Source: Glycocaulis sp051859565
Lineage (GTDB): Bacteria; Pseudomonadota; Alphaproteobacteria; Caulobacterales; Maricaulaceae
DNA length: 64,000 nucleotides
Reading direction: 5' to 3'
NCBI RefSeq assembly: GCF_051859565.1
Contig: NZ_JBHYFK010000006.1
Span: 1-64,000 of the forward strand
Both the position numbers and the translations under genes were made by a program. The notes beneath the pieces are model-generated. The model was not told the origin of the DNA and did not search any database. It was given only the letters and a program-made list of their open reading frames with translations. Shown here in pieces: positions 17,186 through 27,996 of this stretch (positions are counted from its first letter, which is position 1; every line of letters starts with the position of its first letter).

Positions 17186-18114
17186 GTCGTCGGGCAGTCC
17201 TTCGACGGGGCAGGGGGTTCGGGCAGATCGTCGCCGGGCAGGGGAATGTATTCGTTTTCACCCGGCGGCAGGGTGAACGGTGTGCCGGTCCAGCCGCCAG
17301 CGGCGCTGGCGCGCCAGTCCTCCTTCGCCCTCTCGATGCGCTCCCTGGAGGACGAAACGAAATTCCACTCAATGAATCGCTTGCCGATCACGGCGCCGCC
17401 CAGAACCATCACGCGCGCGCCGTTCTGGCTCGTTATATTGGCGCTGCGGCCTTCCAGCGTGCCCATCTGTCCGGGCTCCAGCGCGGTGTCATCAACGCTG
17501 GCGTCACCTGACACCAGATAGACCGCCAGTTCATCGTGGCCCTCGGGCAAGTTCAGTGATGCTCCCGGCGCCAGATCGGCGTGGAAATAGATGGTCGGCG
17601 ACAGCATGGTCGTCGGCGCGGTGTGGCCATAGGCGCTGCCGATGATCAGGCGTATCGTGGCGCCGCCCTCGACGAAGACCGGCAGAGTGTCGGCGCTGTA
17701 ATGCTCGAAGCTGGCCATGTCCTCCTCACGCGCCTCGGGCAGGGCGATCCAGGTCTGGATGCCATGCAGGGAGAAGCCGCGCGCGCGCACCTCCGGGTCG
17801 GTGCGTTCCGAGTGGGTTATGCCGCTGCCGGCAATCATCAGATTGACAGCGCCGGGCAGGATTTCCTGCGACACGCCCAGACTGTCGGCATGGTGCATGG
17901 CGCCTTCGAACAGATAGGTGACTGTGGCCAGCCCGATATGCGGGTGCGGGCGCACGTCGATTCCATTGCCGGGCGCGAACCTTGCCGGTCCCATTTCGTC
18001 GAAAAACACGAACGGGCCGACCATGCGCTTCTTCGCGAATGGCAGCACGCGCGCCACCTGAAACCCGCCCAGATCCTTCTTGCGGCCTTCAATAATGATA
18101 TCGGGTTCGGACAT
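17182..18114 (-). CDS. Pirin family protein
   Basis: This 310-residue bicupin belongs to the pirin family, with GPFVFFDEMGPARF near residue 34 and the metal-site segment VRPHPHIGLATVTYLFEG, followed by the second histidine-rich part MIAGSGITHSERT. Pirins are iron-binding cytoplasmic proteins; some bacterial ones have quercetin dioxygenase activity, others act as redox sensors. The ATG at 18114 was chosen because the upstream extension overlaps the divergent oxygenase gene and has no family similarity. It stands between parDE and an oxygenase. Confidence 0.9.
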   Translation of the reverse strand: MSEPDIIIEGRKKDLGGFQVARVLPFAKKRMVGPFVFFDEMGPARFAPGNGIDVRPHPHIGLATVTYLFEGAMHHADSLGVSQEILPGAVNLMIAGSGITHSERTDPEVRARGFSLHGIQTWIALPEAREEDMASFEHYSADTLPVFVEGGATIRLIIGSAYGHTAPTTMLSPTIYFHADLAPGASLNLPEGHDELAVYLVSGDASVDDTALEPGQMGTLEGRSANITSQNGARVMVLGGAVIGKRFIEWNFVSSSRERIERAKEDWRASAAGGWTGTPFTLPPGENEYIPLPGDDLPEPPAPSKDCPTT

Positions 18115-18226
18115 GATGGTCTCTTTCCTTGCCAGTGCGGCGCGTAAGCGCAGGCCGATTGAACGGGACAGGCTGCGATAGTAGATAGAACTTACAGAAA
18201 GCGCGACGGTTTCAAAGGACGAGCGG

Positions 18227-18865
18227 ATGAGCGCCACCACGCTGATGAATTTCGAGGCTCTGGCCTCCGGTCCGGTGCAGCACCAGCCCTACACCTACCT
18301 GATGGCCGAAAATGTCGTGACGCCGGAGCAGGCTGCGCAGATCCGCGCCGATTATCCCGGTATCAATGAGCCGGGCTATTTGCCGCTCTCAAAGCTGGAG
18401 CGCAAGGGCGCGTTCGCCGCCGTCACCGATGATCTGATGAGCCCGCGTCTTGCAGAGATACTCGGCGAGAAACTGGGCATCGATCTGTCCGACAAGCCGC
18501 GCATGATCACGGTGCGCCGCATCTCCAAGCTGTCGGATGGGCCGATCCACAACGATTCAAAATCGAAAATCCTCACCATGCTGCTCTATCTCAATGAGCA
18601 CTGGGATGAGAGCGATGCGGGCTGCATTCGCGTACTCAACGGGCCGGACGATTTTGCCGATTATACCGCCCAGGTGCCACCGCTCGCTGGGCAGGTTTTC
18701 GCCTTCCTGCGTTCTGACAATTCCTGGCACGGCCATCTGCCGTTCGAGGGCGAGCGCTACGTGATCCAGGTCACCTTCCTGACCAGTCAGGACGAGCTCG
18801 ACCGCAAGGAAAACCGTGGCGGGCTGCAATACTTCCTGAAAAAGCTCCTGCGTCAGCGCAACTAG
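18227..18865 (+). CDS. 2OG-Fe(II) oxygenase family protein
   Basis: The 212-residue protein has the facial triad of 2-oxoglutarate/Fe(II) dioxygenases: IHND (His and Asp of HxD) in GPIHNDSKSK near residue 104, and the distal histidine in NSWHGH near residue 167, within a double-stranded beta-helix pattern (ILTMLLYLNEHWDESDAG). The substrate is not evident; members of this type hydroxylate proteins or small molecules. The gene is divergent from the pirin gene and interlocks its stop with the convergent AlgJ-like gene in CTAG. Confidence 0.78.
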   Translation: MSATTLMNFEALASGPVQHQPYTYLMAENVVTPEQAAQIRADYPGINEPGYLPLSKLERKGAFAAVTDDLMSPRLAEILGEKLGIDLSDKPRMITVRRISKLSDGPIHNDSKSKILTMLLYLNEHWDESDAGCIRVLNGPDDFADYTAQVPPLAGQVFAFLRSDNSWHGHLPFEGERYVIQVTFLTSQDELDRKENRGGLQYFLKKLLRQRN

Positions 18866-20130
18866 TCGGCGCTGGCCGCGAGCCGCTCCTCGCGTCTGGC
18901 TATCGCCCCGTTCAGCGCGATCAGGCTGCGCCATTCGGCGTGGCTGATACCCACGCTCTGCCAGCCGCGCGAGCCTGTCTCTGTAAGGCCCGGAGCCAGC
19001 ATGGCGTGCAGCCTCTCGCCGTCCTGCGTGGCAAGATAAGCCTCCCGCCGCGCAAGAATGGCGGCCTCGCTATTGCGCGGATCGCTCTGGCTGAGATTGA
19101 TGCCAAACCCGTCTATCGGTTCGCCCGCCTGGATGACGGCCAGCATTTGCAGCCCCAGCGCGGGCAGATAGTGCGCAGGCTCGTGATAGACATCATGGCT
19201 GATGGTCTGGTCGGAGGCTGGCAGGGGAGTGGTGGACGGGGGCTGGTAGCCTGAAAAATCCCACAACACGGCCGCGCCGCCGGGAACACAGGCGTTTACC
19301 GGCTCGCCAGCCTGTTCCAGCGCGGCGAAGCGCGCCGCCATCTGGCTACGGAAGTCGAAATAGGCTTGCGTGCGTCCGGCGGCGAAAATGGCTTCCTCGT
19401 TCCAGGCATGGACCGGGTGGATATAGCCGATCACCTGCACGCCTTCGCGTGCCAGCGCTTCCAGCGTGGAAAAAAGGAAATCCATCCGTTCAGGCGAAAC
19501 GCGCATGGCGCGGTAATAGCTGAGCGTGGGAAGCGGCGTGTTCAGGAAACGCCGGTACTGCTCGCCCGGCTGGTACACGTCGCGGAAGGGCGGTTCGGGT
19601 GCGGTGCCGGTGACGTTCTCCTGCACGGTCTGAACGGCGCGGGCAAACGTATTCGGCGAGAGGGTCACGCGCGCCGTGGCCACCCAGCGCCGGCCGTCGG
19701 CCAGACGGCTGATCGGGAAGGCGGGCTTGTATTTTTCGCCGCTGGCAAACTCGGCCATGTCGAGGCCGACGATGAAGCAACGCAGGTTCGCTTCCCGGCC
19801 TGCAATGGCGGCCAGATGTGCCAGCTCGAACGCGTTCGACCCCCTGATGCCGGCATTCCACAGCCCCCCCGGCCAGTCTTCGACCTCCACCGGAAAACCG
19901 TCCACCGTGCGCGAAGACCCGGTGATGAGCGTGCCTGCGTTCACCTGTCCTATCTGGTGGCCGACCTGCACGCGCCGCCCGTCCTCGTGGACGCGGGTTT
20001 TCTCTGCGGTGAGACCCGCAATGCGCGGACCCGTTCCCGTATCATACGGATCGACCAGCGCGTTGAACGCCACAAAGAGGGCGAGTGCGCTGCCGAGAAT
20101 GATGAGGAAGAGGCGGGTGTAGCGCTGCAT
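18862..20130 (-). CDS. AlgJ/DltD-like partner protein of the MBOAT acyltransferase
   Basis: This 422-residue protein has an N-terminal membrane anchor (LFLIILGSALALFVAFNALV, residues 7-26) and an extracytoplasmic domain. It contains TLITGSSRTVDGF near residue 67, similar to the GDS-type start of SGNH-like acyltransferase partners, and FIVGLDMAEF further on. Such proteins are coded next to MBOAT proteins and complete transfer of an acyl group to a polysaccharide in the periplasm. It lies four bases after the MBOAT stop on the same strand. A catalytic Asp-x-x-His is not clear, so the call rests partly on position. Confidence 0.65.
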   Translation of the reverse strand: MQRYTRLFLIILGSALALFVAFNALVDPYDTGTGPRIAGLTAEKTRVHEDGRRVQVGHQIGQVNAGTLITGSSRTVDGFPVEVEDWPGGLWNAGIRGSNAFELAHLAAIAGREANLRCFIVGLDMAEFASGEKYKPAFPISRLADGRRWVATARVTLSPNTFARAVQTVQENVTGTAPEPPFRDVYQPGEQYRRFLNTPLPTLSYYRAMRVSPERMDFLFSTLEALAREGVQVIGYIHPVHAWNEEAIFAAGRTQAYFDFRSQMAARFAALEQAGEPVNACVPGGAAVLWDFSGYQPPSTTPLPASDQTISHDVYHEPAHYLPALGLQMLAVIQAGEPIDGFGINLSQSDPRNSEAAILARREAYLATQDGERLHAMLAPGLTETGSRGWQSVGISHAEWRSLIALNGAIARREERLAASAD

Positions 20131-20134
20131 CAGA

Positions 20135-21583
20135 TCAGAAGTTGTAATAGATGAATTCGGAATAGGACCAGCTGGCGATCATGCACGCAAACAGCAGGAC
20201 CGACAGGCCGACGCCCCAGCGCATATTCGCCTTCCAGCGCTCCTTGCGCGGCGGCGCGACATTGGCGGTCTTCAGTACGCCATCCTCGATCTGCCGGTAG
20301 AAAATTTGCGCGGTCTCCGGCAGTGACCAGACAAGGATCAGCCCGATCAGGGCTGCTATGAACGGCCCGTCGCCGGGATTGACGCCCAGCCCGTTCAGGC
20401 CCGCCATGCCCTGCAGCATGATGGCCGCCGCATCAAAGCTGGTGGCGCGGAAGAACACCCAGGTGATGATGACAAACAGGAAGGTGCAGGCGCTGGACGC
20501 TATCCAGAAGCGCCCGAAAAGGCCGTTCGGCAACCAGCGGTCCAGCAGGCGGCACCAGATCAGGGCCGCGCCGTGCAGCCCGCCCCAGACCACGAAGGTC
20601 CACGCCGCGCCATGCCACAAGCCCCCCAGCAGCATGACAATCATCAGATTGGCGAGGGTGCGGGCATAGCCCTTGCGATTGCCGCCAAGCGATACGTAGA
20701 GATAGTCGCGCAAGAACTGCGACAGGGTGATGTGCCAGCGCCGCCAGAAATCAGTGATGTTGCGGGCCTTGTAGGGCGCATTGAAATTGACCGGCAGCTG
20801 AAAACCGAACATGCGCGCAATGCCCATCGCCATGTCAGAATAGCCCGAAAAGTCGAAATATATCTGCAGCGTGTAGGCCAGCGCGCCGGTCCAGGCGAGC
20901 CACAGCCCGACCGGCTCCCCTGCGGCGGCGGTGTCAAACGCGGCATTGGCGTAAGGGGCGAGATTGTCGGCCAGCAGTACCTTTTTGGCGAGGCCGACCG
21001 CGAATATGGACAGCCCGATACCCAGATTGGCGCTGATATCGCTCTGGCGGTCTTTCTCGCCCAGCTGCGGCGACATCAGGCGGTGATGGACGATCGGGCC
21101 GGCGATCAGCTGGGGGAAGAAGGCGACGAACAGGCTGTAGCGGTGGGGTTTGCCGTCGGGCGCGGTGATCCGTCGTGAGCAATCGACCAGGAACGCGATC
21201 TGCTGGAAGGTGAAGAAGGATAGGGCGAGCGGCAAGGGCAGGCCGGGCTCGGCGAGCTCCAGCCCGGTCAGCGCGTTCACATTGCGCACGAAGAAATCGG
21301 CATATTTGAACACGCCCAGCGCGCCCAGATTAAGCGCGACGCCAAAGGCCAGCAGCCAGCCGCCATTGCCGGGCCTGATGACGCGCGCGAGGGCGTAATT
21401 GACCACGATCGAGCCGAGGATGAGCGGCATGAAGCGCACATCCCACCAGCCATAGAAGACCAGCGAAGCAAGGAGCAGGAAGATCAGCCCCGCCTCATGG
21501 CCCAGCCGCCGGTTCACCACGTAGAACGCCAGAACCGTCAGCGGCAGGAAGACGAACAGGAATATCGGCGTGCTGAAGACCAT
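20135..21583 (-). CDS. MBOAT family O-acyltransferase (AlgI-like)
   Basis: This 482-residue multispanning membrane protein matches the AlgI/DltB branch of MBOAT enzymes. It has IYFDFSGYSDMAMGIARMFG, ITDFWRRWHITLSQFLRDYL and the catalytic-histidine segment LLGGLWHGAAWTFVVWGGLHG (His in GLWHGA). It passes acetyl or other acyl groups across the inner membrane for O-acylation of a polysaccharide. It is the middle gene of a three-gene set, with an FkbM methyltransferase upstream and the AlgJ-like protein downstream. No alginate genes are nearby, so the acceptor is unknown. Confidence 0.92.
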   Translation of the reverse strand: MVFSTPIFLFVFLPLTVLAFYVVNRRLGHEAGLIFLLLASLVFYGWWDVRFMPLILGSIVVNYALARVIRPGNGGWLLAFGVALNLGALGVFKYADFFVRNVNALTGLELAEPGLPLPLALSFFTFQQIAFLVDCSRRITAPDGKPHRYSLFVAFFPQLIAGPIVHHRLMSPQLGEKDRQSDISANLGIGLSIFAVGLAKKVLLADNLAPYANAAFDTAAAGEPVGLWLAWTGALAYTLQIYFDFSGYSDMAMGIARMFGFQLPVNFNAPYKARNITDFWRRWHITLSQFLRDYLYVSLGGNRKGYARTLANLMIVMLLGGLWHGAAWTFVVWGGLHGAALIWCRLLDRWLPNGLFGRFWIASSACTFLFVIITWVFFRATSFDAAAIMLQGMAGLNGLGVNPGDGPFIAALIGLILVWSLPETAQIFYRQIEDGVLKTANVAPPRKERWKANMRWGVGLSVLLFACMIASWSYSEFIYYNF

Positions 21584-21611
21584 GCCCTGTCTGCCCCCCC
21601 GCGCCTTCCCG

Positions 21612-22541
21612 TCAGCCCTCGGTGCGGGCGAGTTTCAAAATGGCGTTGGCGTGGGTCTCGGTCTCGACCCGGTAGCCGCGTGAGCAGGCAAGCGACAGCG
21701 CATCGCGCCCGGCCTCGACCTTGTTCATGGCCGGGCGTTCCATGATGATCATCTCCGGCCAGGTCTCCCGCGGCGCGCTGGCGAAGAAGGGAGCCAGAAT
21801 GGCCAGCTCCCCGCCCTCGACATCAATCTTCATCACGTCCAGCCGGCTGACACGCAACTCCTCCAGCAGGGTGGAGAGCTTTGCCACGCGCACGGCTGTG
21901 GTGCGTCCGCTCGCGCCATCATCGGTCACGGCGAGCTGCGTGCCGCCGCGATTATGACCGATCAGGCGCATCACGCTCTCGCCCTCATAATCGGCCAGCG
22001 CCACGCCGGAAATCTCGATATTCTCCAGATTGTTGGTGCGCGCATTATAGGCGAGGCGGCGGCGCATCTCGTCCTGTGGCTCCACCGCGATCACGCGCGC
22101 GGCCGGGCCGCCCGCCTTGGCCGCGACAAGGCTGTAAAGCCCGGCATTGGCGCCGATATCGATAAAGGTCTTGCCCGGCCCCATGGCCGCGCGCAGCGCG
22201 TCCAGCTCCACCGCGTCAAAGCATTGCGGGGTCAGGAAGGCGCGCTTCTCTGACAGATTGTCCAGCGGGTGCAGGCGCAGCTTCATGCCCAGTACCTTGA
22301 TATCGGCCACGCCGTCTTTCAGCGCGCTCATGGCAAGCGGCTGGGCAAGTCCGGCAAGCTTCAAACCCGGACGGCCGGGCGGTAAAGCGCGCCCGATAGC
22401 CATGCCGACGCGCGAGGCGATGCCGGGCCGGAATTTGCCATGGGCCGCGCCGGGATCGGTCGCCGTGATCGCGCCGGAGGCTGCCGCCTCGTCCATTTCC
22501 TCGAACGTGTCCGCAGGGCGTGAGGTGTCGTTACTGGTCAT
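21612..22541 (-). CDS. FkbM family methyltransferase
   Basis: The protein has 309 residues. The SAM loop FIDIGANAGLYSL (near 130-142) and VMKIDVEGGELAIL (near 240) are typical of the FkbM family, which O-methylates sugars and other metabolites. The first 75 residues are low in conserved features. It is the first gene of the set with the MBOAT protein and its partner, 28 bases apart, so it probably methylates the same glycan that is acylated. It is divergent from the carboxylase gene. Confidence 0.87.
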   Translation of the reverse strand: MTSNDTSRPADTFEEMDEAAASGAITATDPGAAHGKFRPGIASRVGMAIGRALPPGRPGLKLAGLAQPLAMSALKDGVADIKVLGMKLRLHPLDNLSEKRAFLTPQCFDAVELDALRAAMGPGKTFIDIGANAGLYSLVAAKAGGPAARVIAVEPQDEMRRRLAYNARTNNLENIEISGVALADYEGESVMRLIGHNRGGTQLAVTDDGASGRTTAVRVAKLSTLLEELRVSRLDVMKIDVEGGELAILAPFFASAPRETWPEMIIMERPAMNKVEAGRDALSLACSRGYRVETETHANAILKLARTEG

Positions 22542-22687
22542 GAGCAGCGTTCTAGCAAGGGTTTGGCCTGCTTGTCGCGGGGCGTTTGCGCCTGCGCCGG
22601 AGCTGGCCGGGATTTGCCCTTTGGCCTCTGCGTGCTAACCAGCACGGCGACCAACACAACTCCAGTTCAGGGCGGACGGCCAAACCG

Positions 22688-24220
<1,533 letters not shown>

Positions 24221-24611
24221 GATTTCTTCGTCGTTCCCGCGCAGGCGGGAACCCAGAGCAGCTTGGCACTGTCTTCGCCCTACGATCTCTGGATGCCCGC
24301 CTACGCGGGCATGACGAGGTGATTGGTAACGCCATTCACTTCGTCATTCCGGAAAGCGCGTCAGCGCTTATCCGGAACCCAGAGTTTTTTTGTTCTGCAA
24401 CGCATCCGCGTTGCGATGTTCCGCGAAAAGTCGCGGGCGGGCGGTCGCCCTTGCAGCGCTACGCGCCGACTGGGTTCCGGGTCTCCCTGATGGTCGCCCG
24501 GAATGACGCGGAGAGGGGCGACCATTAAACGCGTTTTCCCGGCGGACGCCGGGATCCAGCACTTTCTGGGCACCGGCTTACGCCGGTGAAACGCGGGAAG
24601 GGTGAAAGGCC
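24221..24611. repeat. Gap of 391 bases filled by three palindromic repeat elements
   Basis: No gene is seen here. Element A (24229-24317) is a second copy of the repeat found at 13450. Element B (24342-24508) is 167 bases long, bounded by perfect 11-base inverted repeats (CGTCATTCCGG at 24342-24352, its complement at 24498-24508), with a second nested 11-base pair (24372-24382 and 24470-24480). Element C (24530-24595) is bounded by CGCGTTT and AAACGCG and contains CCCGGCG-type and CCGGC-type hairpins. They look like REP or MITE-like sequences piled up between convergent genes. Confidence 0.8.
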
Positions 24612-25049
24612 CTAATCCGCGTAATTGCGGCGCAGCGTCTCAGACAGGGCCTGACCCTGCAGCGCAAGGCGCTGGGCCTCCATCTCGCTTTCCGCGCCGC
24701 AGCGCGTGCGCCGCTGCTGGTGCTGGCGGAAGCCATCATTGAAGCGGGTAATCATGCGCTGGCGGCGCGCATCATCGGGCGCTTCCACCGACAGCATTTC
24801 TTCCATCCGGCGGCGCCAGGCTTGCGCGCCCGATCCCTGACACAGGAAGGCAAGCGCATGCAGCTCTCCCAGCACGCCGGCGAGCTGTTCGAGCGGGTAG
24901 GTGGCGTCGGACTGGGCGCTGCCAGTAACGGGCGCCTGCGTGGCGAGCATACCCGGCTTGGGGGCAAAGGCCGTCAGGGCCGGCACGACAAGGGCGAGGA
25001 GGGCGATGCGCGCGATCATGGAGCGTCTATTCGTCTGAAAAAGCGGCAT
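24612..25049 (-). CDS. TIGR02301 family protein, probably exported
   Basis: This alphaproteobacterial family of unknown function is recognised by the stretch YPLEQLAGVLGELHALAFLC, then QAWRRRMEEMLSVEAPD, and a final RFNDGFRQHQQRRTRC. The N-terminus has a signal-peptide-like hydrophobic run, ARIALLALVVPALTAFA. The protein has 145 residues from the ATG at 25049, two bases after the NUDIX stop; an ATG at 25019 would also give a good signal peptide. Two conserved cysteines could form a disulfide in the periplasm. It is the last gene of the aroC-NUDIX set. Confidence 0.75.
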   Translation of the reverse strand: MPLFQTNRRSMIARIALLALVVPALTAFAPKPGMLATQAPVTGSAQSDATYPLEQLAGVLGELHALAFLCQGSGAQAWRRRMEEMLSVEAPDDARRQRMITRFNDGFRQHQQRRTRCGAESEMEAQRLALQGQALSETLRRNYAD

Positions 25050-25051
25050 GT

Positions 25052-25459
25052 TCAAGGCGTGATCAGCGATTTCGAGAGCGAGATGACATTGCGCGTCTCG
25101 TCCCAGCCTACCTTCTCCATAGCCTTGGCAAAGGGGAAGAAGGCGGCGTCCAGCGCATCGTCTGCCGCGACCGGCTCGCCAGACAGCCATTCACAGGCAT
25201 AGTCGATCATTACGTAATGGCCGTGCGCGGTGATGGATTCAAACGCGCCGACAAAGCCTTTCAGCGCAGCCTCGACGCCGGTCTCCTCGCGGATTTCACG
25301 TGCCAGTGCGGTTTCCAGCGTCTCACCGAAATCCACCTTGCCGCCGGGAATGGACCACTGGCCCATCCAGGGTTCCTTGCCGCGGCGGATCAGCAGCACC
25401 TCGCCGCCGCGCCAGACCACGCCGCCGACGGCCAGCTTTGGCCCGGAGTGCAGAGTCAT
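25052..25459 (-). CDS. NUDIX hydrolase
   Basis: The 135-residue protein has the full NUDIX box, GGKVDFGETLETALAREI followed by REETG (pattern G-x5-E-x7-RE-x-x-EE-x-G). The N-terminal LAVGGVVWRGGEVLLIRRG is the usual first strand pair. It would cleave a nucleoside diphosphate linked to another group; the substrate is not evident, though MutT-like sanitation or ADP-ribose is possible. Its ATG overlaps the aroC stop by four bases (ATGA), so it is translated with aroC. The frame is open further upstream into aroC, but that part has no similarity. Confidence 0.9.
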   Translation of the reverse strand: MTLHSGPKLAVGGVVWRGGEVLLIRRGKEPWMGQWSIPGGKVDFGETLETALAREIREETGVEAALKGFVGAFESITAHGHYVMIDYACEWLSGEPVAADDALDAAFFPFAKAMEKVGWDETRNVISLSKSLITP

Positions 25460-26550
25460 AGGCCGGTCTGCGCGCGGTGGCGCAGCATCTGGTCGGCGAG
25501 CACCAGCGCCATCATCGCCTCGGCGACCGGCACGGCGCGGATGCCGACACATGGATCATGGCGGCCTTTGGTGACGACTTCCACTCTCTGAAGATCGCGG
25601 TTGAGGCTCTGGCGGGGAATGCGGATGGAGGAGGTGGGCTTGATCGCCATGCGGACAACCACATCCTGCCCTGTCGAGATGCCGCCGAGCACGCCGCCAT
25701 TGTGGTTGGAGCGGAATGCGGGCTTGCCGCTTTCGTCCAGATACATCTCGTCAGCGGCGTCCTCACCGCGAAGCGAGGCCGCTTCCAGCCCTGCGCCGAT
25801 CTCGACGGATTTGGCGGCATTGATGCTCATCATCGCGCTGGCAAGGTCGGCATCCAGCTTGCCATAGACCGGCGCGCCCCAGCCTGCGGGTACGCCGGAA
25901 GCGACGGTCTCCACCAGCGCGCCGGCAGACGAACCCGCCTTGCGGATGGCGTCCATGTCCGCCTCCCATAGCTTGGCGGTCTCGGCGTCCGGGCAGAAGA
26001 AATCATTGCTGTGAACCGCGTCCCAGTCCCAGCGGGCGCGGTCAATCGCGCGCGGACCGATCTGGATGAGGGCGGCGCGAATGGTGATTGTGTCTCCCAG
26101 AACCTTGCGGGCAATCGCTCCGGCGGCAACGCGCGCAGCCGTTTCCCGCGCGCTGGAGCGTCCGCCGCCGCGATAATCGCGCACGCCATACTTGGCGTCA
26201 TAGGTGTAGTCGGCATGACCGGGCCGCCAGCTATCGCGGATGTCGCCATAATCCTTTGAGCGCTGGTCGGTGTTCTCGATCATCAGACTGATCGGTGCGC
26301 CGGTTGTCACCTGACCGCCCGTGCGCTCGTCCCCGAACACGCCGGAGAGAATGCGCACGGCGTCATCCTCGCGGCGCTGGGTGACGTGGCGCGACTGGCC
26401 GGGTTTGCGCCGGTCGAGGAAGGGCTGGATGTCCGCCTCGGTGAGCGCGATGCCCGGCGGACAGCCATCGACCACGCAGCCAAGGGCAGGCCCGTGGCTT
26501 TCGCCCCATGTGGTGAAGCGGAAAAGATGGCCGAAACTGTTGTGAGACAT
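25456..26550 (-). CDS. aroC: Chorismate synthase
   Basis: This 364-residue enzyme begins SFGHLFRFTTWGESHGPALG, the first signature of chorismate synthase, and has the later signatures GGRSSARETAARVAAGA and GGVLGGISTGQDV. With reduced FMN it converts EPSP to chorismate, the last step of the shikimate pathway, in the cytoplasm. It is upstream of the NUDIX gene with an ATGA overlap and downstream of the J-domain gene on the same strand, 76 bases apart. Confidence 0.97.
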   Translation of the reverse strand: MSHNSFGHLFRFTTWGESHGPALGCVVDGCPPGIALTEADIQPFLDRRKPGQSRHVTQRREDDAVRILSGVFGDERTGGQVTTGAPISLMIENTDQRSKDYGDIRDSWRPGHADYTYDAKYGVRDYRGGGRSSARETAARVAAGAIARKVLGDTITIRAALIQIGPRAIDRARWDWDAVHSNDFFCPDAETAKLWEADMDAIRKAGSSAGALVETVASGVPAGWGAPVYGKLDADLASAMMSINAAKSVEIGAGLEAASLRGEDAADEMYLDESGKPAFRSNHNGGVLGGISTGQDVVVRMAIKPTSSIRIPRQSLNRDLQRVEVVTKGRHDPCVGIRAVPVAEAMMALVLADQMLRHRAQTGL

Positions 26551-26626
26551 GAGGAAGCTGCCAGACGCGATGGGAGTGATGGCTGATCCTAGGGCGCGTT
26601 CGCGCCCGCGTCATCCATGGTCTGGC

Positions 26627-27196
26627 TTACGCCGCGTTCTTGCGCACCCATCGGGCAAAGCGGGCAGCCGGAGAGGCTTTGACGAAGCGCTCGTAGAACG
26701 CCGACAGAAGGCCCGCACTCTCATCCGCCTGCCGGCGGGCGTCGGCTTCGGCCAGTTTTCGTGCCTTTTCCTCGCGTGCGGCGCGCTCGGCGGGGCCCTC
26801 ATCGGCGGCGCAGTCGGCCATCGGATCGCGCACCAGAATGCGCACCCGCCAGACGGGCTCACCAATGGGCACGATGGTCGCGCCCGTCTTTGACAAGGGC
26901 GGCACGCGTATCATCGCGCTGCGTCCATCAAGGTCGACCGTGCGCAGCCCGCCCACGCGCGCTTCGTCGGGCGTTAACACCAGATCCTGCTGGCGCGGCG
27001 CGCAGACTTTGAGGATTTCGTGGGCCTTGAGCAGAATCTGCAGGCGTGACAGCGTATCGGCGGTCGGCTCCACATGATCTGGGTGCACGGCCTTCACCTT
27101 GTTGCGGAAGGCAGATTTCACCGACGCGTAGTCGCTGTCGGGCTCCAGGCCCAACACGCGGTACGCGGCACAAATGGCTTCGCTCGCATTGCTCAT
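26627..27196 (-). CDS. J-domain protein
   Basis: The 189-residue protein starts with a J domain: AYRVLGLEPDSDYASVKSAF near residue 11, the HPD tripeptide in VKAVHPDHVEP near residue 37, and a third helix region. The rest is not recognised. J domains stimulate the ATPase of DnaK. Unlike DnaJ it has no glycine-rich or zinc region, so it would be a specialised co-chaperone. Near the end there is a charged segment (ERAAREEKARKLAEADARRQ) that probably forms a helix. It is divergent from pdxH. Confidence 0.8.
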   Translation of the reverse strand: MSNASEAICAAYRVLGLEPDSDYASVKSAFRNKVKAVHPDHVEPTADTLSRLQILLKAHEILKVCAPRQQDLVLTPDEARVGGLRTVDLDGRSAMIRVPPLSKTGATIVPIGEPVWRVRILVRDPMADCAADEGPAERAAREEKARKLAEADARRQADESAGLLSAFYERFVKASPAARFARWVRKNAA

Positions 27197-27296
27197 AGGG
27201 GCAAACTAACCGCAGGCCGGTTGGCGAAAGGTTGACGATATCGCGCGGGGTGTCATTTCTGCGCTCATGCCCGATTTTTTCCTAAGGAGCCTTCCC

Positions 27297-27965
27297 ATGG
27301 CCTCACGCGACATTATCCCGCCCAGCCCCAGCGAGGCGGACTATCAGCGCGACGGCGCAAAAGGCGATGTGCCGCTGACCGAAGGCAATGACCCATTCGT
27401 GCTGTTTGCCGACTGGCTGGCCCTGGCGAGCGGGAAAGAGCCCAATGATCCCAATGCCATGGCGCTGGCAACAGTCGATGAAGACGGATTGCCCGATGTT
27501 CGCATGGTGCTCCTGAAAGACGCCGACCCGCGCGGCTTTGTCTTCTATACCAATCTGCAGAGCGCCAAGGGCAATCAGCTGGCCGCCGTGTCGAAGGCGG
27601 CGCTGTGTTTTCACTGGAAGTCGCTGCGCCGTCAGGTGCGGGTGAGGGGGCTGGTGGAGCCGGTCAGTGATGCCGAAGCCGACGCCTATTTCGCCAGCCG
27701 GGCGCGCGACAGCCGGATCGGCGCCTGGGCATCATCCCAGTCGCGCCCGCTGGAAAGCCGCCATGCGCTGGAAAAGAGCGTGGCGAAGTTCGCCGCGAAG
27801 TTTGGCCTGGGCGAGATTCCCCGCCCGGATTTCTGGAGCGGTTACCGCGTGCGCCCCTTGCGTATCGAGTTCTGGCGCGACCGGCCCTTCCGCCTGCATG
27901 ACCGTCTGGTTTTCGAGCGGGCCGATTTGGACTCGCCCTTCACGCAGACAAGGCTCTATCCTTAG
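27297..27965 (+). CDS. pdxH: Pyridoxamine 5'-phosphate oxidase
   Basis: This 222-residue FMN enzyme has the PdxH segments NAMALATVDEDGLPDVRMVL, LLKDADPRGFVFYTNLQSAKG, the ASSQSRPLESR turn, and the C-terminal FWSGYRVRPLRIEFW with LHDRLVF. It oxidises pyridoxine or pyridoxamine phosphate to pyridoxal phosphate. The ATG at 27297 follows AAGGAG at the right distance and is preferred over an ATG 30 bases upstream. Confidence 0.96.
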   Translation: MASRDIIPPSPSEADYQRDGAKGDVPLTEGNDPFVLFADWLALASGKEPNDPNAMALATVDEDGLPDVRMVLLKDADPRGFVFYTNLQSAKGNQLAAVSKAALCFHWKSLRRQVRVRGLVEPVSDAEADAYFASRARDSRIGAWASSQSRPLESRHALEKSVAKFAAKFGLGEIPRPDFWSGYRVRPLRIEFWRDRPFRLHDRLVFERADLDSPFTQTRLYP

Positions 27966-27996
27966 CCAGCATGTAAAAGCGGGGCGGGGAAGCGTT

